Below are positions 48,260-59,618 of a stretch of DNA of 64,000 nt, one piece after another. The notes below the pieces were generated by a model. That model searched no databases. It was not told the DNA's origin and saw nothing but the letters and a program-made list of their open reading frames with translations. The position numbers were made by a program, and so were the translations under genes. The DNA is from Culex pipiens pallens. Lineage: Eukaryota; Arthropoda; Insecta; Diptera; Culicidae. Each line of letters begins with the position of its first letter. The first letter of the stretch is position 1. The stretch lies in contig NC_068938.1 of the NCBI RefSeq assembly GCF_016801865.2, forward strand, positions 223,526,663 to 223,590,662, given 5' to 3'.

Positions 48260-51200
48260 TTGAAAGTAATTTGTGTCTTATAGCGTTTGACCCCGTAAAA
48301 TGTGAAAGAGAGAGAGAGTGAGTTATTTGTTTTTGTTTTGTTTTTCATTTCTTTTTTATTAAATAACTTGACTAGCTGTGTACGGGAATGAGTAATATGA
48401 AAGAAGCCTTTATTTTGTGCATTAAAAGTTTGTAAAAGTGAGCTAAGTGTAAGGACAGGAGTAAAACTTTTTCCCCAGTAGTTAAACTTTCATCAGGAAT
48501 TGTTCTTTTTGTCTTTGATCAAAATTCGATGCGCTTGAGCGACAATATCAGAGATGCAATAAAAACACACCTTAACCAATAGAACAACCGCCCGCCCGCG
48601 TGTAATAATCTCTTCAAGAGAAAGCACCATTCAGATTGACCGTAACGTGGACGACTTTGGATGCGATCGCCGAGAATGAGTCTACAGCGTTGATAGAGAA
48701 TCCAATCCACAATTTTCAAGCCACACAACCGGATCACAATAATTTCTTAGTCACTAGAACTAACGCGAACCAGCTGTTGGAAGGCCAACAGACACGCTGC
48801 TGTACCTGACTGCGAATGAAAACGACCGGTAAAAAAAAACTAACAAACTCCCTAGAATGCAGTATGCACCGCGCTATTCCCGAATATTATCCCCTTTTGC
48901 TATTGTTTCCCTTCGTTTTAAGTGACGTAAGTTGAAGAAAACTTGACTCGTAGATTTAAACCGCGCATTTAGTGGTAAATTATGTTCTAATGACAACAAA
49001 AAAAAGATAACTAACATTTATTATATCAATTATCCCTTAAATATCGTTTATTGGAAGTATGGAAATTATATTTGAGGTAACCTCTGTTACAAAAAAAGAA
49101 AGAACTTTGTACTTGTGTCGTAGAACAAAAAGAAAAATCCTTACAAATTTTTACTTTGGACTTTTAAATCTTTCACTCACGAAATTAAACTCAAATCAAC
49201 TGATTAAAACTCAATAGGAATTAGGCAACCAAGGTTTGCTCAAAAGTTTGCAAAATTAGTTGTTTTAAAAGTGAATTTTAGCAGCTGTCCTTACGAGAAT
49301 TATTCGTAAATCTGTATCTCGGCAGGTATTTTCTGATCGATTTGGTGTCTTCAACAAAGTTGTAGGTCATAATGAGAACAAATATTTTTTTAAATTTTTG
49401 TTTTGGACAAAAAAGGTATCCTTTAAGATATCTCTTTTTTCAAAATTATTTCTTAATAGCAAAATCTTATTTGCGAAAAGTTTTATTTTAAATTTTAAAG
49501 AGAAACGTTTTTTTTAGAAATGTCGCACCATTTTTTTTTTAGAAATCGACGCCAACATTTCAAAAAGCATCATGTACAAACCATGCGTTTTGAGAAAAAC
49601 GCATACGAATGTTGAGCATCCATTTTCAATTCCCATTTTAATATAAAAGCAAAATAAGATGTTCTAATGATAACAAACGATGAAAAACGTTGCTTTTATT
49701 AATACTTGATTATCCAAATACAATAAAACATTATTTCCGTCGTTTTATTTGAGAAAAACAAACATAACTCCTTTTGAAATCACCAACGTCTATATCACCC
49801 TGCTGTCATTGAGGGGGACGCTTTGTTATGATTCGTTTTTCTTCGCCGAATGTACATGGCGCTTTGTTCATGATGCTTTTTTTTCGTCACGAGGTTCATG
49901 TTGTCTTTTGTTTGACAGGTTGACAGGGCTATATAAACAGGGACGGCTGATGGCAGAGATTTTGTTTATGTTACTTTATTTGAAATCATGATTAAACAGA
50001 CTTTACTGAAGTAACTTTTGCTCATTTTTGGTGGAGAGGTAGCTTATTAGGAGTACTTTCAGAATATGCAATAACCCAGAAAGTGTCAAAATGTACATGA
50101 TGCCTTTTGAAATGTTACCGTCGAAATGTCCGATTTGAGAGATTTCAGGTAAAAAACTGTTTATTTTTAAAATATAGTGTCCTAGTACGTATTTTTATTT
50201 CTGTCTTATTTTTTTAAGGTAGTTATAAACATTTTCTATAATTTTATTTCTTTCATTACACTTCACAATCGGCTAAATAATGCTGAGACAGACAAATTCA
50301 AAAAAAATAAAAAAAGTGACGTGGATTCCCTTTTGAAATATTAGGTTTGATTTTGAAAATAGATTCTAATTTTTAACATTGAAAATCTGACCAAAAGTGG
50401 CCAAACCATCGTTAGTCAAAAAATGAAGGCAATTGAAAAATACTTTATACAAAAATATGTTTGCCAATTTTAATTATTTGCAATACCCTAACCTAGCAAT
50501 TATTCGTCCCACATTCGAAGCTTGATGTATGAACTAATTAATTTGTTCAGCTACCTGACAAATACATCGACACTTTTTCCAAACATCAAAAATATTAATT
50601 GTTAACCTAAAAAAAAATGGTCTATAATTAAAAAACGGTGCGATTTATCTAAAAATGTAAAATACTTTTCGCTTGAAAATTAAAGCAACGTTTTTTTTTT
50701 CAAAGAAGAGTGCATTTTCAATATTTTCAAAAATCATGAATGAATAATCTGATCTAAGTCAGAAGCATGCTGGTAAGTCTGAGTCTTAGAGTTAGGTTAC
50801 GCCTAAGCACTGCTCTTTTCAATATTAAGAATTGCAGGGGGAAGGATGCAAGGACATACCGTACCAAACTATCCGATTTATTGTTTGCGATGGTGTTGTG
50901 TTGGGTCTGAACACAATGACTGATTCAAAATTAAGATGGTTATTGTATGGAAAGCTCCCAAAACTGTATGGAAACTTGTATGGACGAACCAATAAGGCAA
51001 AATGTCATTAGAAAGCTATTTGGTTTACTGTTATGTCAAATCAAGTATTCCGAGAAAAACGCGTTTTAGTGTTTGTCACCGAATCTCCGTCAAGGCAATT
51101 TCCCATAAGGGTGGCATATTAGCCGTTTGGTTTTTCGCATTGGCAGCCAAATCTAAACCCTATTTTAGTAAAATTCAAGTTTCAGAAGATGCGTTGGAAC

Positions 51201-51572
51201 ATCCTCTACCACCTGGTGCTTCTAACTAGTTTTGTCAAAATTGGATATTAGCCGTTTTTTCAATGGTGGGCAGTTTAGCCTGATAAAAAAAATGATTTTT
51301 TTTCTCGCGTGAGGGACTAAACGTTACCAAACAATGAAATACCATGAAACATGTTTTATTCTCTTGTGATTCTACGTACACGCAATAATCTGTTTTACAT
51401 CTTGTAGATAATAATCGCAACTTATGCAATGATAGTTTCCTTCTTTGTGTTTAAATATTCATAGGTACTGAATGATTTTTGCTCAACAATTTTTCTGTCA
51501 GTACAGTAGAAAATAAATAATCAATATAAAAACAACAATCAACAGGCCGCCGGCGTCGAGCAGCAGCAAATA
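48260..51572. other. Gene-free interval between Hsf and the F-box gene
   Basis: The Hsf 3'UTR occupies the left edge. The rest is AT-rich with short GC patches. Phrases such as CTCGGCAGGTATTTTCTGATCG and CTTCAACAAAGTTGTAGGTC (49320-49370) look like mosquito dispersed repeats from memory. No exon is supported. Confidence 0.5.
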
Positions 51573-54568
51573 TTAAATCCGTTTCGGCATCGGCGGCGGC
51601 GGCGGTTTCTTCACAAAGTATCCCGCCTCCCCGAGGTACGGGCCCGGCTTGCTAATGTGCACCGTTTTCAGCGTGGGCACGGACACGAGGCGCAGGTTCG
51701 GCTCGGCGCACATGTTCCGACAGCCGCGCACATCCAGCGTGCGCAGCGCCTTACAGTGGATCGCGATGTAGTCCAAGCTGTGTGGGAGAGAGGAAGTTGG
51801 CGTTTGTTGAATGAGTGGAATTTTATGATTGCTTACCTGAAATCGCTGAGCTGGAAGCATCGATCCAGCGACAGCGTTTGCAGCCGTTTTAAGTGGATCG
51901 CAATCAGCTCGATACTTTTGTCGTTTATGTTGTGGCACTCGCTCAGGTCAACGACCTCCAGCGAGGGGCAGTTCCGAACGAGGGATTTGATTCCGACGAT
52001 GGAAATCTGCTGGCACTTGGCCAGGCTGAGTTCGCGCAGTTCCTTCAGCTTGAAGGCGTACATCAGCGAAATGTCGGAGAGTTTGTTGCACTGGGAAAGT
52101 CGTAGCACGCGTAAGCCTTTGAGTCGATCGATGGACAGGCCGCTGGTGACGGCGTCTTCCTTGAACTCGTTCTGCTGGCAAATCTCCATCATGGCCCGTT
52201 TGCGCATCGCGTCGTTGACGATTTCCTGTTCGGCTCGGCTTCGCAGGGAAATTTTGTACAGTTCTTCTGGGGGATTGACCGGTAGTTGGACCGCTGGCAT
52301 TGGTTCGATTTCGTCTGGATCTTGCTGAGCGGCAGGTTCGATCGTGTTGGGTACGGTCGTTTTGCTGGTTTCAAAGTCCTGCACCTTTTGCAGCATTCCA
52401 ACGCCGGTCATCGCGCTGTCGGAAATCTTATCGCAATAGTCCAGGTTGAGATGTCTCAACCAGATCAGGTTTTTGAAGATGATCTGCAGACAGAGGTCCG
52501 ATACGGAGTGGAAGCAGTAGCTGAGGTCCAGGAGGCGCAGTGATGGGAAATTCTCTGCAATTTTGATGACCGAGCTTTCGCACAGGTTTAGGGCACTAAC
52601 GTACAGCTCAAGTAGAACCGGGTTCGGTCCGGCTGACGCGATACCTTGGATGATACCTTGGCCGGTGACGGATTCACACTCGGAAATGTCCAGTACTTGC
52701 AGCTTGCGGAGTCGGACTATCTGTTTGATTCCAAGGTCGGTAAGTGCTCGGCAACGGCGAATTTTCAGCGACTTTAGCTCCGGAAGGTGGGCGCAGATCT
52801 TCACCAGACACGAATCTGTGAAGCGCACCGATCGCGAAAAGTCCAGATGCTGGAGCGAACTCTGCTTTTGAACCAGGGTTGATATGCCTGGTTTGGTCAG
52901 CTGGTCACAGGAGTTCATGTTGAATGTTTCCAACTGGAGGCTTTCATATCCGGCCAAAAGTTCCAACGCGTCTCCATCGATCAACGTGGAGCTAAAGTTG
53001 AGTGACTTAAGCTTATCAGCTTGGCGTTCAATAAACTGTGAAATGTAGTAGAAAGTCAGCACGCTCTCGGAGGCGTCATCCGGTCGGCCAGGGTAGAACT
53101 TCCGGTACAGTCCCTTGTGGAACGAAATGTGACACCCGCAGAGGTCAATACTCTCCAAATTCGGCATTAGCGACACGGTCCGCTTGAACAAAGCATCCGA
53201 AAGGTACCGATTACAAGCCAAGCTCAATGTGGTCACATTCTGCAGCGTTTCCGCCAATTTGGCCTGATCCGAAGCAGACTCGAACAATCTCCCAGACATT
53301 AGCAGCTCGCGACATCCCTCGATACGGAGTGTTCTCAGGTTTGGAACACTCATCAGTATACTGGTGAACGTTTTCTCCCGAATATCGCACGCTTTGAAGC
53401 TCAGCTCGTAGATATTCTCGCCAAAGCGACTGAAAAACCGTTCCGTTTCATTGAAATCCACCTGCGACAGGACCACATTCTGAAAGTTGCGCGAACTTTG
53501 CAGCAGTCCGCTCACTGGACTCGTCGAGTCGCTAATGTGGGTTTTGTGAAAGGCCAAACAAAGATCGTTTACAAACTGCTGATACTGGGTCGCCTCAAGC
53601 CAACGTTTGCACGTTAATCCGACCTGGAACCGATCGCCCGGATTAAGGTATCCAAATATCTCCACCAGAATCTATTTTAGCGCACCGTGGATTAAAAGAA
53701 GAAAGAACTTTACTTAGTACTGTGTAGTTTTGTGACGTAGGTGAGATAAGATTACAACAAGGGGAAGTGGGTTAAGAGCAGCAAACAGATAACTCTCGAC
53801 TCTGATGGTGAGAGAATGTGACGCTTTATTGCTTCCCTGATGCACCCAACCGGCGGTCGCATGATTTTGACGCATGGCGGCATGAAAGTATATCAGAATC
53901 TGCATGAAAACTGTCCTCATGCATTTTTTGCGATATAGGGGTATGACATTTTTGCCCGTTACCGACAATTATCGACATTACCGACGGCTTTTTGGTTGTA
54001 TTTCACAAAAAAAAACCCTTATCAGAACGAGGATTGAACCACCAACTTCTTGGTTATTGATCCGACACGCTACCACCGCGCCATGGATGCTTGATGAAAA
54101 GTGAGTGAAAGAGCACCAACATATGCTTCTCTTTGGAGTGTTGCTCGGGGACGGGCCAGCCTTATATGTGTTGGTGAGAACTGCAGATCGCTGAAATATT
54201 TACACGCGGGCAAAAATGATCTAGGAACTTGCTGCAAAAAATGTTATAAAATGTGACATTTTCTGCAGCAAATCCACTGTTGCAGATTTTGAGATATATT
54301 TTTCCTTTGGGTGTGTTTATCTCTGTCTGGGTCGATGTCTGATTTGATAAGGTGATTCGCGACGAAAATTGTCCAAAAACAACACGTTTGTGCGACTCAA
54401 TTTGAGCCTCCCTTGTTCACAATATAAAGAAATCAATCAAGTCACGGGATCTACTGTCGGGAACAGTAATTACAACAGAAAAAAAATGCTCACCTCCATC
54501 GGCAAATCACTATATTTGGGCCCAAATTCGTCGTAGACATACTGCTGTGGTCCCGTGTTGCTGCTCAT
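51573..54568 (-). CDS. F-box/leucine-rich-repeat protein, three coding exons, about 704 aa
   Basis: F-box proteins link substrates to the SCF (Skp1-Cul1) ubiquitin ligase, here with LRRs as the likely substrate surface. Exons: 54568-54494, 53671-51837 and 51777-51573, with consistent phases. The F-box spans the first junction (about residues 22-65): LPME-ILVEIFGYLNPGDRF, then QVGLTCKRWLEA. Cysteine-containing LRRs of the AMN1/FBXL type follow, such as LRTLRIEGCRELL, LKSLKIRRCRALTDLGI, LQVLDISECESVTGQGI and LEVVDLSECHNINDKSI. A less ordered insert of about 80 residues (EPAAQQDPDEIEPMPAVQL region) interrupts the repeats. The C-terminus is proline-rich, KKPPPPPMPKRI. The ATG has a plausible context (TTCACCATGAG). 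I cannot name the orthologue with confidence. Confidence 0.9.
54005..54092 (-). repeat. tRNA-derived SINE-like sequence in the F-box gene intron
   Basis: On the minus strand, ATGGCGCGGTGGTAGCGTG (A-box) and GGTTCAATCCTCG (B-box) lie at tRNA-like spacing, followed by TGATAAGGG and a T-run. The T-arm pairs poorly, so it is not a good tRNA gene. Confidence 0.5.
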
Positions 54569-54577
54569 GGTGAAAAC

Positions 54578-54654
54578 CTGCGAAAAATAAACATTTTAAT
54601 AAACGCCATTTAAAAAAAAAACTTCAAATAAAAGAAAAACTCATCCAAACTCAC
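54578..54654 (-). other. Short 5'UTR intron of the F-box gene
   Basis: Minus-strand donor TTTTG|GTGAGT (exon ends 54655) and acceptor TTTCGCAG (exon starts 54577) bound a 77-nt intron nine bases upstream of the ATG. The first exon would be untranslated, about 54655-54730. Confidence 0.55.
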
Positions 54655-54739
54655 CAAAATTTAAACACCAAAATAAAACCGTGATTATCGATTCGAGAGT
54701 TATTGCGTTCACGACGACGACGACCAGAAAAATGCATAA

Positions 54740-56285
54740 CCAGAGGCAAGTGACAGCTGAGTTTTAGTCTCTCATACTACTGTGCGAGCAAGTTAACACT
54801 ACTAGCGAGTATTCGATACACCGAAACCAGCGCCATTCCATGAATGTGATTTCATGAAACTTGTTGAAAATTTTGCCGTTTTGAAGCTTTTTAAAGCACT
54901 AAAATTTTAAAGAAAATCAATTCGAACTTCCAAAACGCAATTTTCCACGCATTACGTAAGCAAGCCATGAGCTGTCTGCTTCACGCGTATTTAATACGCG
55001 CTGAAAAAAACACGTGTTCCACCGAGGCGTGCTTTGGGTGCGAGCGCCGTCGCCGACTTGTTTGATTTGGAATGATGGAATCAAAACAGAAGTTGAAACA
55101 CGCACACCACACAACAGCTGAGAAGGCATCAAGCACTCCTCGCGGGGCGCCTACTGCCACCCCTTTTGATATTGGTGGATGTGTCGGAAAGAAAGGTTTG
55201 TGTGTGGTGGAAAAGACACCTTAGCCGCGAGTGTTGGACTGCGATTCTTAATAGCACAATGTTAGTATAAGTTAAATAACAAAATATTTTTAAGATCAAT
55301 TTTTTAATTTCTCATTAATAAAATTTGTACCAGATTTTATTTAAAGTTTTTTCTCTCCCCCTTCAAAGTTGGCCCGAAAAATCAGAGGGCAAAAAAAAAA
55401 TTCAAAATCTTCAAAATTTCAATGGAAATTGAACTGCAATCAGCTGAAATCAATTTAAAATGCATTCCCCTGCGTTTGGAATCATTTTTAGCATGTTTGG
55501 GTTGATTTAAAAATCTTATGAATTTTTGAAAATTGTCGATGTTTATTATCGCATAATGTTTTTTTGCTATTTTTTTGAAGTACACCTTCCCAGATGTAAT
55601 ATTACCCTGCTTTTTTTTCTGTGTACCTTTTACTCTTTTTAACTTCCACTAAATTACTTAGCTTTCATTCTCAAAGGGTAATTTTGCAGCAATTTTTCAC
55701 CTTGGCTGTTTTTGTTGAAGTCCCCACCCGCTGATTGATTGGCGTGTAAAGGTTTCCTGATGTGGTTGAAAATTCAAAGGATCAAAACGCATGCTGCGAT
55801 GCTCGACCTAGGAAACGGCCCAGGGCCAACTTTGATGCTGATGTTACTAGAATGCGGCCGCTGTTCTCACGATGTTGTTTTGGGAATTGAGTGAAATAAG
55901 CTGAAATTAAATTAATTAAATCCCATAGCTATTTGCTTTGCATATGAATGAATGGTAAAATATTGCTACAGTATTACAGGAAATATTGTATAAATTTCGA
56001 ATCTGCAAAAAATTATGTAATCAAAAAACTTCAAAACTTGAACTTCAATTTAAGTGCAAGCAGCTGAAATGAATTCAAAACGATTCTCTCACATTTAGCA
56101 TCATTTTATGCATGTTTAAATTTATTCAAAAATATTTGGAATTTTAGTGAAATGTTTGCTTCAGCTTTATTAAAAGTTTAAAAATTATGAAAATTCTAAA
56201 ACTACAAGAAAGTATATTAAAAATATTTTTTAAAAACTGAATATAAATTGTTAAATAACATAACAAAATTTTAAAATTAAGCATA
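54740..56285. other. Gene-free interval
   Basis: A GC-richer patch at 54950-55180 encodes nothing recognisable. Dispersed-family fragments at about 55320-55510 and 56040-56120 share AGCTGAAATNAATTNAAAA and the GCATGTTT core with 34681-35145. Confidence 0.5.
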
Positions 56286-56496
56286 CAGTCCAGACTCGAT
56301 TATCCGAAGGCCTCCGAAATATTTCATTTCGGATAATCGAAACTTCGGATAATCGAATCACGAAAAAAAAAATCGTTGTCTAATTTTTGATTGTTGAGCT
56401 TAAGTATAACCCCTTAACTACTCTTAAGTGCTTAAAAAAATTGTAATCCAAGATGGCGGCCAATATGGCGGTGACGAAAGATTTAAAAAATGCATT

Positions 56497-58455
56497 TGAG
56501 TAATTCTCGCTGAAAGTGGACCACTATTTACACAAGGTGCTCAAAAATCAAATGCAATGTACTTTTCCAATAGCCCCCACCAAGTTATGAAAGAAATCAT
56601 GTTTGGTTGGTTGAATTTTTCCTCATCTCGGCGCCACGAAGCTAAAACATTTTTTTCAATTGGTAATTTTTTGACTTAGGCGTGCCTACAAAATTGCAAA
56701 TAACTTTGCAAAACTTCAACAAACCCTTGATGTTTAGGGGTGTTTAGGGGTCGAAAAACTGACAAATCCATTCGAAAGCTGAGACGATTTCACATAAAGG
56801 ACCAATAAATCTAAGGTGTATGTTCCTCCTACTTTTTTAATCTAATTTTAATTCTGCGAGCACAGCGCTCCGTTCGCATTTCGGGCACCCAAAATGTTGC
56901 AATTTGCTTGCCCCATTTTAAGGTTTTGTCAAAAAATATAGGTGCTCACTTTTTAAATGATAGTTTATTGTCCAAGGATCAAAATGCACTTTCGATAATT
57001 GACCAATATTTATGTTTTTGGGTTCTTCCAGGCAATTTAATGTCGAAAAATTGTTTTTTTTTGTAAAATGCTCACTTACAATTGGGTGGACTTTTTTTTC
57101 AGTAGAACTAATGAAGAAAATGTAATGTAGAAAACGTAATTTCGATACTCCAGTGCCAAGATATTTTAGTTTTAGTAAGAAAAAAAAGTGCCAATTTTAC
57201 AAATTTCTCGGAATCAACAAGCACGGCCTATTATTTACATGCGGCATGTGTTTTGGAGGCCAGAGTATGGTTTCTTATAGTTATTTTGGTCGCTGAATTC
57301 GGATCTGGAATCAAATTTCAGATTAACAGTTAAATTTGGAGCCACGCCCAAAAGTTATTTGCGGTAATATGCTGTAATTTTAATCGCTAGTGAATTCGGT
57401 CATATTTCATCTTTCGCTCACCTTTAATTGATATTTTACTCATGGATTTTTTTTATAGAGATTGTTTTTTTCAACTTCTGATTGTTTTAAGAGGCCTCGT
57501 GGCGCGGTGGTTAGCGGCTTCGGCTGCCGATCCCTAAGTGGCTATGGGGAATACACGCAAATAATATTTGAGCATGACTAAAATATCACGGTTCACTGTT
57601 AATCTGAAATTTGATTCCAGATCCGAATTCAGCGACCAAAAAAAACTATAAGAAACCATACTCTGGCCTCTAAAACACATGCCGCATGTAAATAATAGGC
57701 CGTGCTTGTTGATTCCGAGAAATTTGTAAAATTGGCACTTTTTTTTCTCACTAAAACTAAAATATCTTGGCACTGGAGTATCGAAATTTCGTTTTCTTTT
57801 AGAGAAAAATGTTCGTAGTGAGATTTCCTACATTTTTTTCATTAGTTCTACTGAAAAAAAAGTCCACCCAATTGTAAGTAAGCATTTTCAAAAAAAACAT
57901 TTTTTCGACATTAAATTGCCTGGAAGAACCCAAAAACATAAATATTGGTCAATTATCGAAAGTGCATTTTGATCCTTGGACAATAAACTATCATTTAAAA
58001 AGTGAGCACCTATATTTTTTGACAAAACCTTAAAATGGGGCAAGCAAATTGCAACATTTTGGGTGCCCGAAATGCGAACGGAGCGCTGTGCTCGCAGAAT
58101 TAAAATTAGATTAAAAAAGATAGGAGGAACATACACCTTAGATTTATTGGTCCTTTATGTGAAATCGTCTCAGCTTTCGAATGGATTTGTCAGTTTTTCG
58201 ACCCCTAAACACCCCTAAACATCAAGGGTTTGTTGAAGTTTTGCAAAGTTATTTGCAATTTTGTAGGCACGCCTAAGTCAAAAAATTACCAATTGAAAAA
58301 AATGTTTTAGCTTCGTGGCGCCGAGATGAGGAAAAATTCAACCAACCAAACATGGTTTCTTTCATAACTTGATGGGGGCTATTGGAAAAGTACATTGCAT
58401 TTGATTTTTGAGCACCTTGTGTAAATAGTGGTCCACTTTCAGCGAGAATTACTCA
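56497..58455. mobile_element. 1.96 kb foldback element with arms of about 830-860 bp
   Basis: TGAGTAATTCTCGCTGAAAG at 56497 is mirrored by CTTTCAGCGAGAATTACTCA ending at 58455. The arms 56497-57330 and 57595-58455 stay nearly identical throughout, for example GAGCACAGCGCTCCGTTCGC near 56858 against its inverse near 58075. One clear difference is about 27 extra bases in the right arm near 57800. The loop (57331-57594) holds a tRNA-like fragment. No transposase is encoded. Confidence 0.9.
57493..57548 (+). repeat. Truncated tRNA-derived SINE head in the foldback loop
   Basis: GGCCTCGTGGCGCGGTGGTTAGCGG with CGGCTGCCGATCCC matches, from memory, the start of a common culicine SINE with a good A-box. 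The B-box and body are missing. Confidence 0.5.
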
Positions 58456-59177
58456 TTTTAATATTTAATAGGCAATCAACTGTTCATAATTGACTAAAAT
58501 AGAGTCGCAGAACTCGAATTTGATGTTTAAAACCAGAAACAGAAAAATAACGACAAACTATTTTTTTTTGTTCTTGATTCGATTATCCGACTTTCCATAC
58601 AAACCTTCGGATAATTGAAACTTCGGATAATCTAGTCTGAACTGTAACTCTGTTCAGACTCTTTTCAGTAATTTAAATCGTCTGTATCGTCTGTTCAGTA
58701 ATTTAAAAAAATAAAAATAAAACAGAATTGAAAAAAATCATTTTTTACTGTGTACACTCTAAAGCATACGCATAATTGCAGAGTCTAAAATATTTTTTTA
58801 ATTTTGCAGATTAATCTACTATAAGGTGTCACTTTCTGCCCTCTCGCTATGCCTCTACTGGAAAATCATATTTTTCAAAGTGACGATCTCTTTGAAATAA
58901 TGTCAGTATTCGATGTTGTAGAAAAGTCTTTTTCACTCTAAAAATAATTTCTTGATTTCTTTTCTTGACTATGTATACGATAACCCCTTATGAAATTAAA
59001 TTAAAAAAAAATCCTTCCCTCAACACGCACTAATTCAAACTTCATCAAAACATCACCGAACCCAGCACGATGACCGCATGGTGTTCCGTGGTCTCACCCT
59101 CCCTCAGCATGTGTCCCCGAGACTCTCTCGGTAGTCGCTATGTTTTGGTTCCGAATTCCTCTTTGCGCGCGCCCTTC

Positions 59178-59202
59178 CTGCGGAGAGAGAGAGAGAGAGC
59201 AA
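59178..59202 (+). promoter_or_regulatory. GAGA-type repeat upstream of the MSRRKQ exon
   Basis: GGAGAGAGAGAGAGAGAGC lies about 380 bp before the ATG, in GC-rich DNA. (GA)n tracts are bound by GAGA factor at many insect developmental promoters. A second GA-rich patch is at about 60070-60090, inside the intron. Confidence 0.35.
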
Positions 59203-59578
59203 AAACGCGCGCGCCATGCTGGTGAGAAAAAAAGGATTCGCTCCGACGACGACGCTCTTTCTCCGCCTGCTGAGACGGAAGCGTCGCGACGTCGAGAGTT
59301 TGCCAGCCTGCCTGCTTGTGCTTGTTGCCTGCATTCCGGCGTGGAAAACCGACCAGTGAAGGTGTTTTTTGTGCGGACGAGTTGGTTTCGTTGGTTGGGT
59401 TGTGGAGTGTTGTGCGTGTTGCCTACTTTTTCGTTGGCGGTTGGTGTTTTGCACGTGGGACGTGATTATTGTGGGGCTACTTTGATTGGAGTTGAAGTTG
59501 GTGTGAAGATTAGTTGTTCAAGTTTGTGAAGTGAACGATTTTTAGATATTCGGTGAAGTGGAATACCAGTGGGACACG

Positions 59579-59618
59579 ATGTCACGCAGGAAGCAGGCCA
59601 AACCGCGTGCGTTTAAAC
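59579..59618 (+). CDS. First coding exon of a MSRRKQ-motif zinc-finger gene, FOG/u-shaped type (partial)
   Basis: The exon reads MSRRKQAKPRAFK plus one base, then the donor GTAAGT. MSRRKQxxPR is the N-terminal motif by which FOG, SALL and BCL11 zinc-finger repressors recruit the NuRD complex through RBBP4. The PR-x-x-K(R) continuation is closest to FOG proteins (MSRRKQSKPRQIKR in FOG2 as I recall). The fly orthologue is u-shaped, a GATA-factor cofactor, and one Ush isoform is reported to carry this motif. A 40-nt coding first exon followed by a long intron fits such genes. The zinc fingers would lie right of the window. SALL or BCL11 remain possible. The ATG is preceded by a GC-rich leader from about 59.16 kb. 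Confidence 0.65.

Larger units (their letters stand above)
56286..58644. mobile_element. Pogo-like MITE, copy 3, expanded by a nested foldback
   Basis: TA-CAGTCCAGACTCGATTATCC at the left and GATAATCTAGTCTGAACTG-TA at the right mark the same family as 39453-39803, in reverse orientation. Between them the expected MITE interior is split after AAAATGCATT by the element at 56497-58455. Left-end CGGATAATCGAA is locally duplicated. Confidence 0.8.

Noticed and set aside
54005..54092. Functional tRNA gene
   Set aside because: A and B boxes are present, but the T-arm and acceptor stem do not pair well; a SINE head is more likely.
59140..59529. 129-codon ORF upstream of the MSRRKQ exon
   Set aside because: Low-complexity GC-rich leader with GA repeats and competing frames on both strands; best read as 5' leader.
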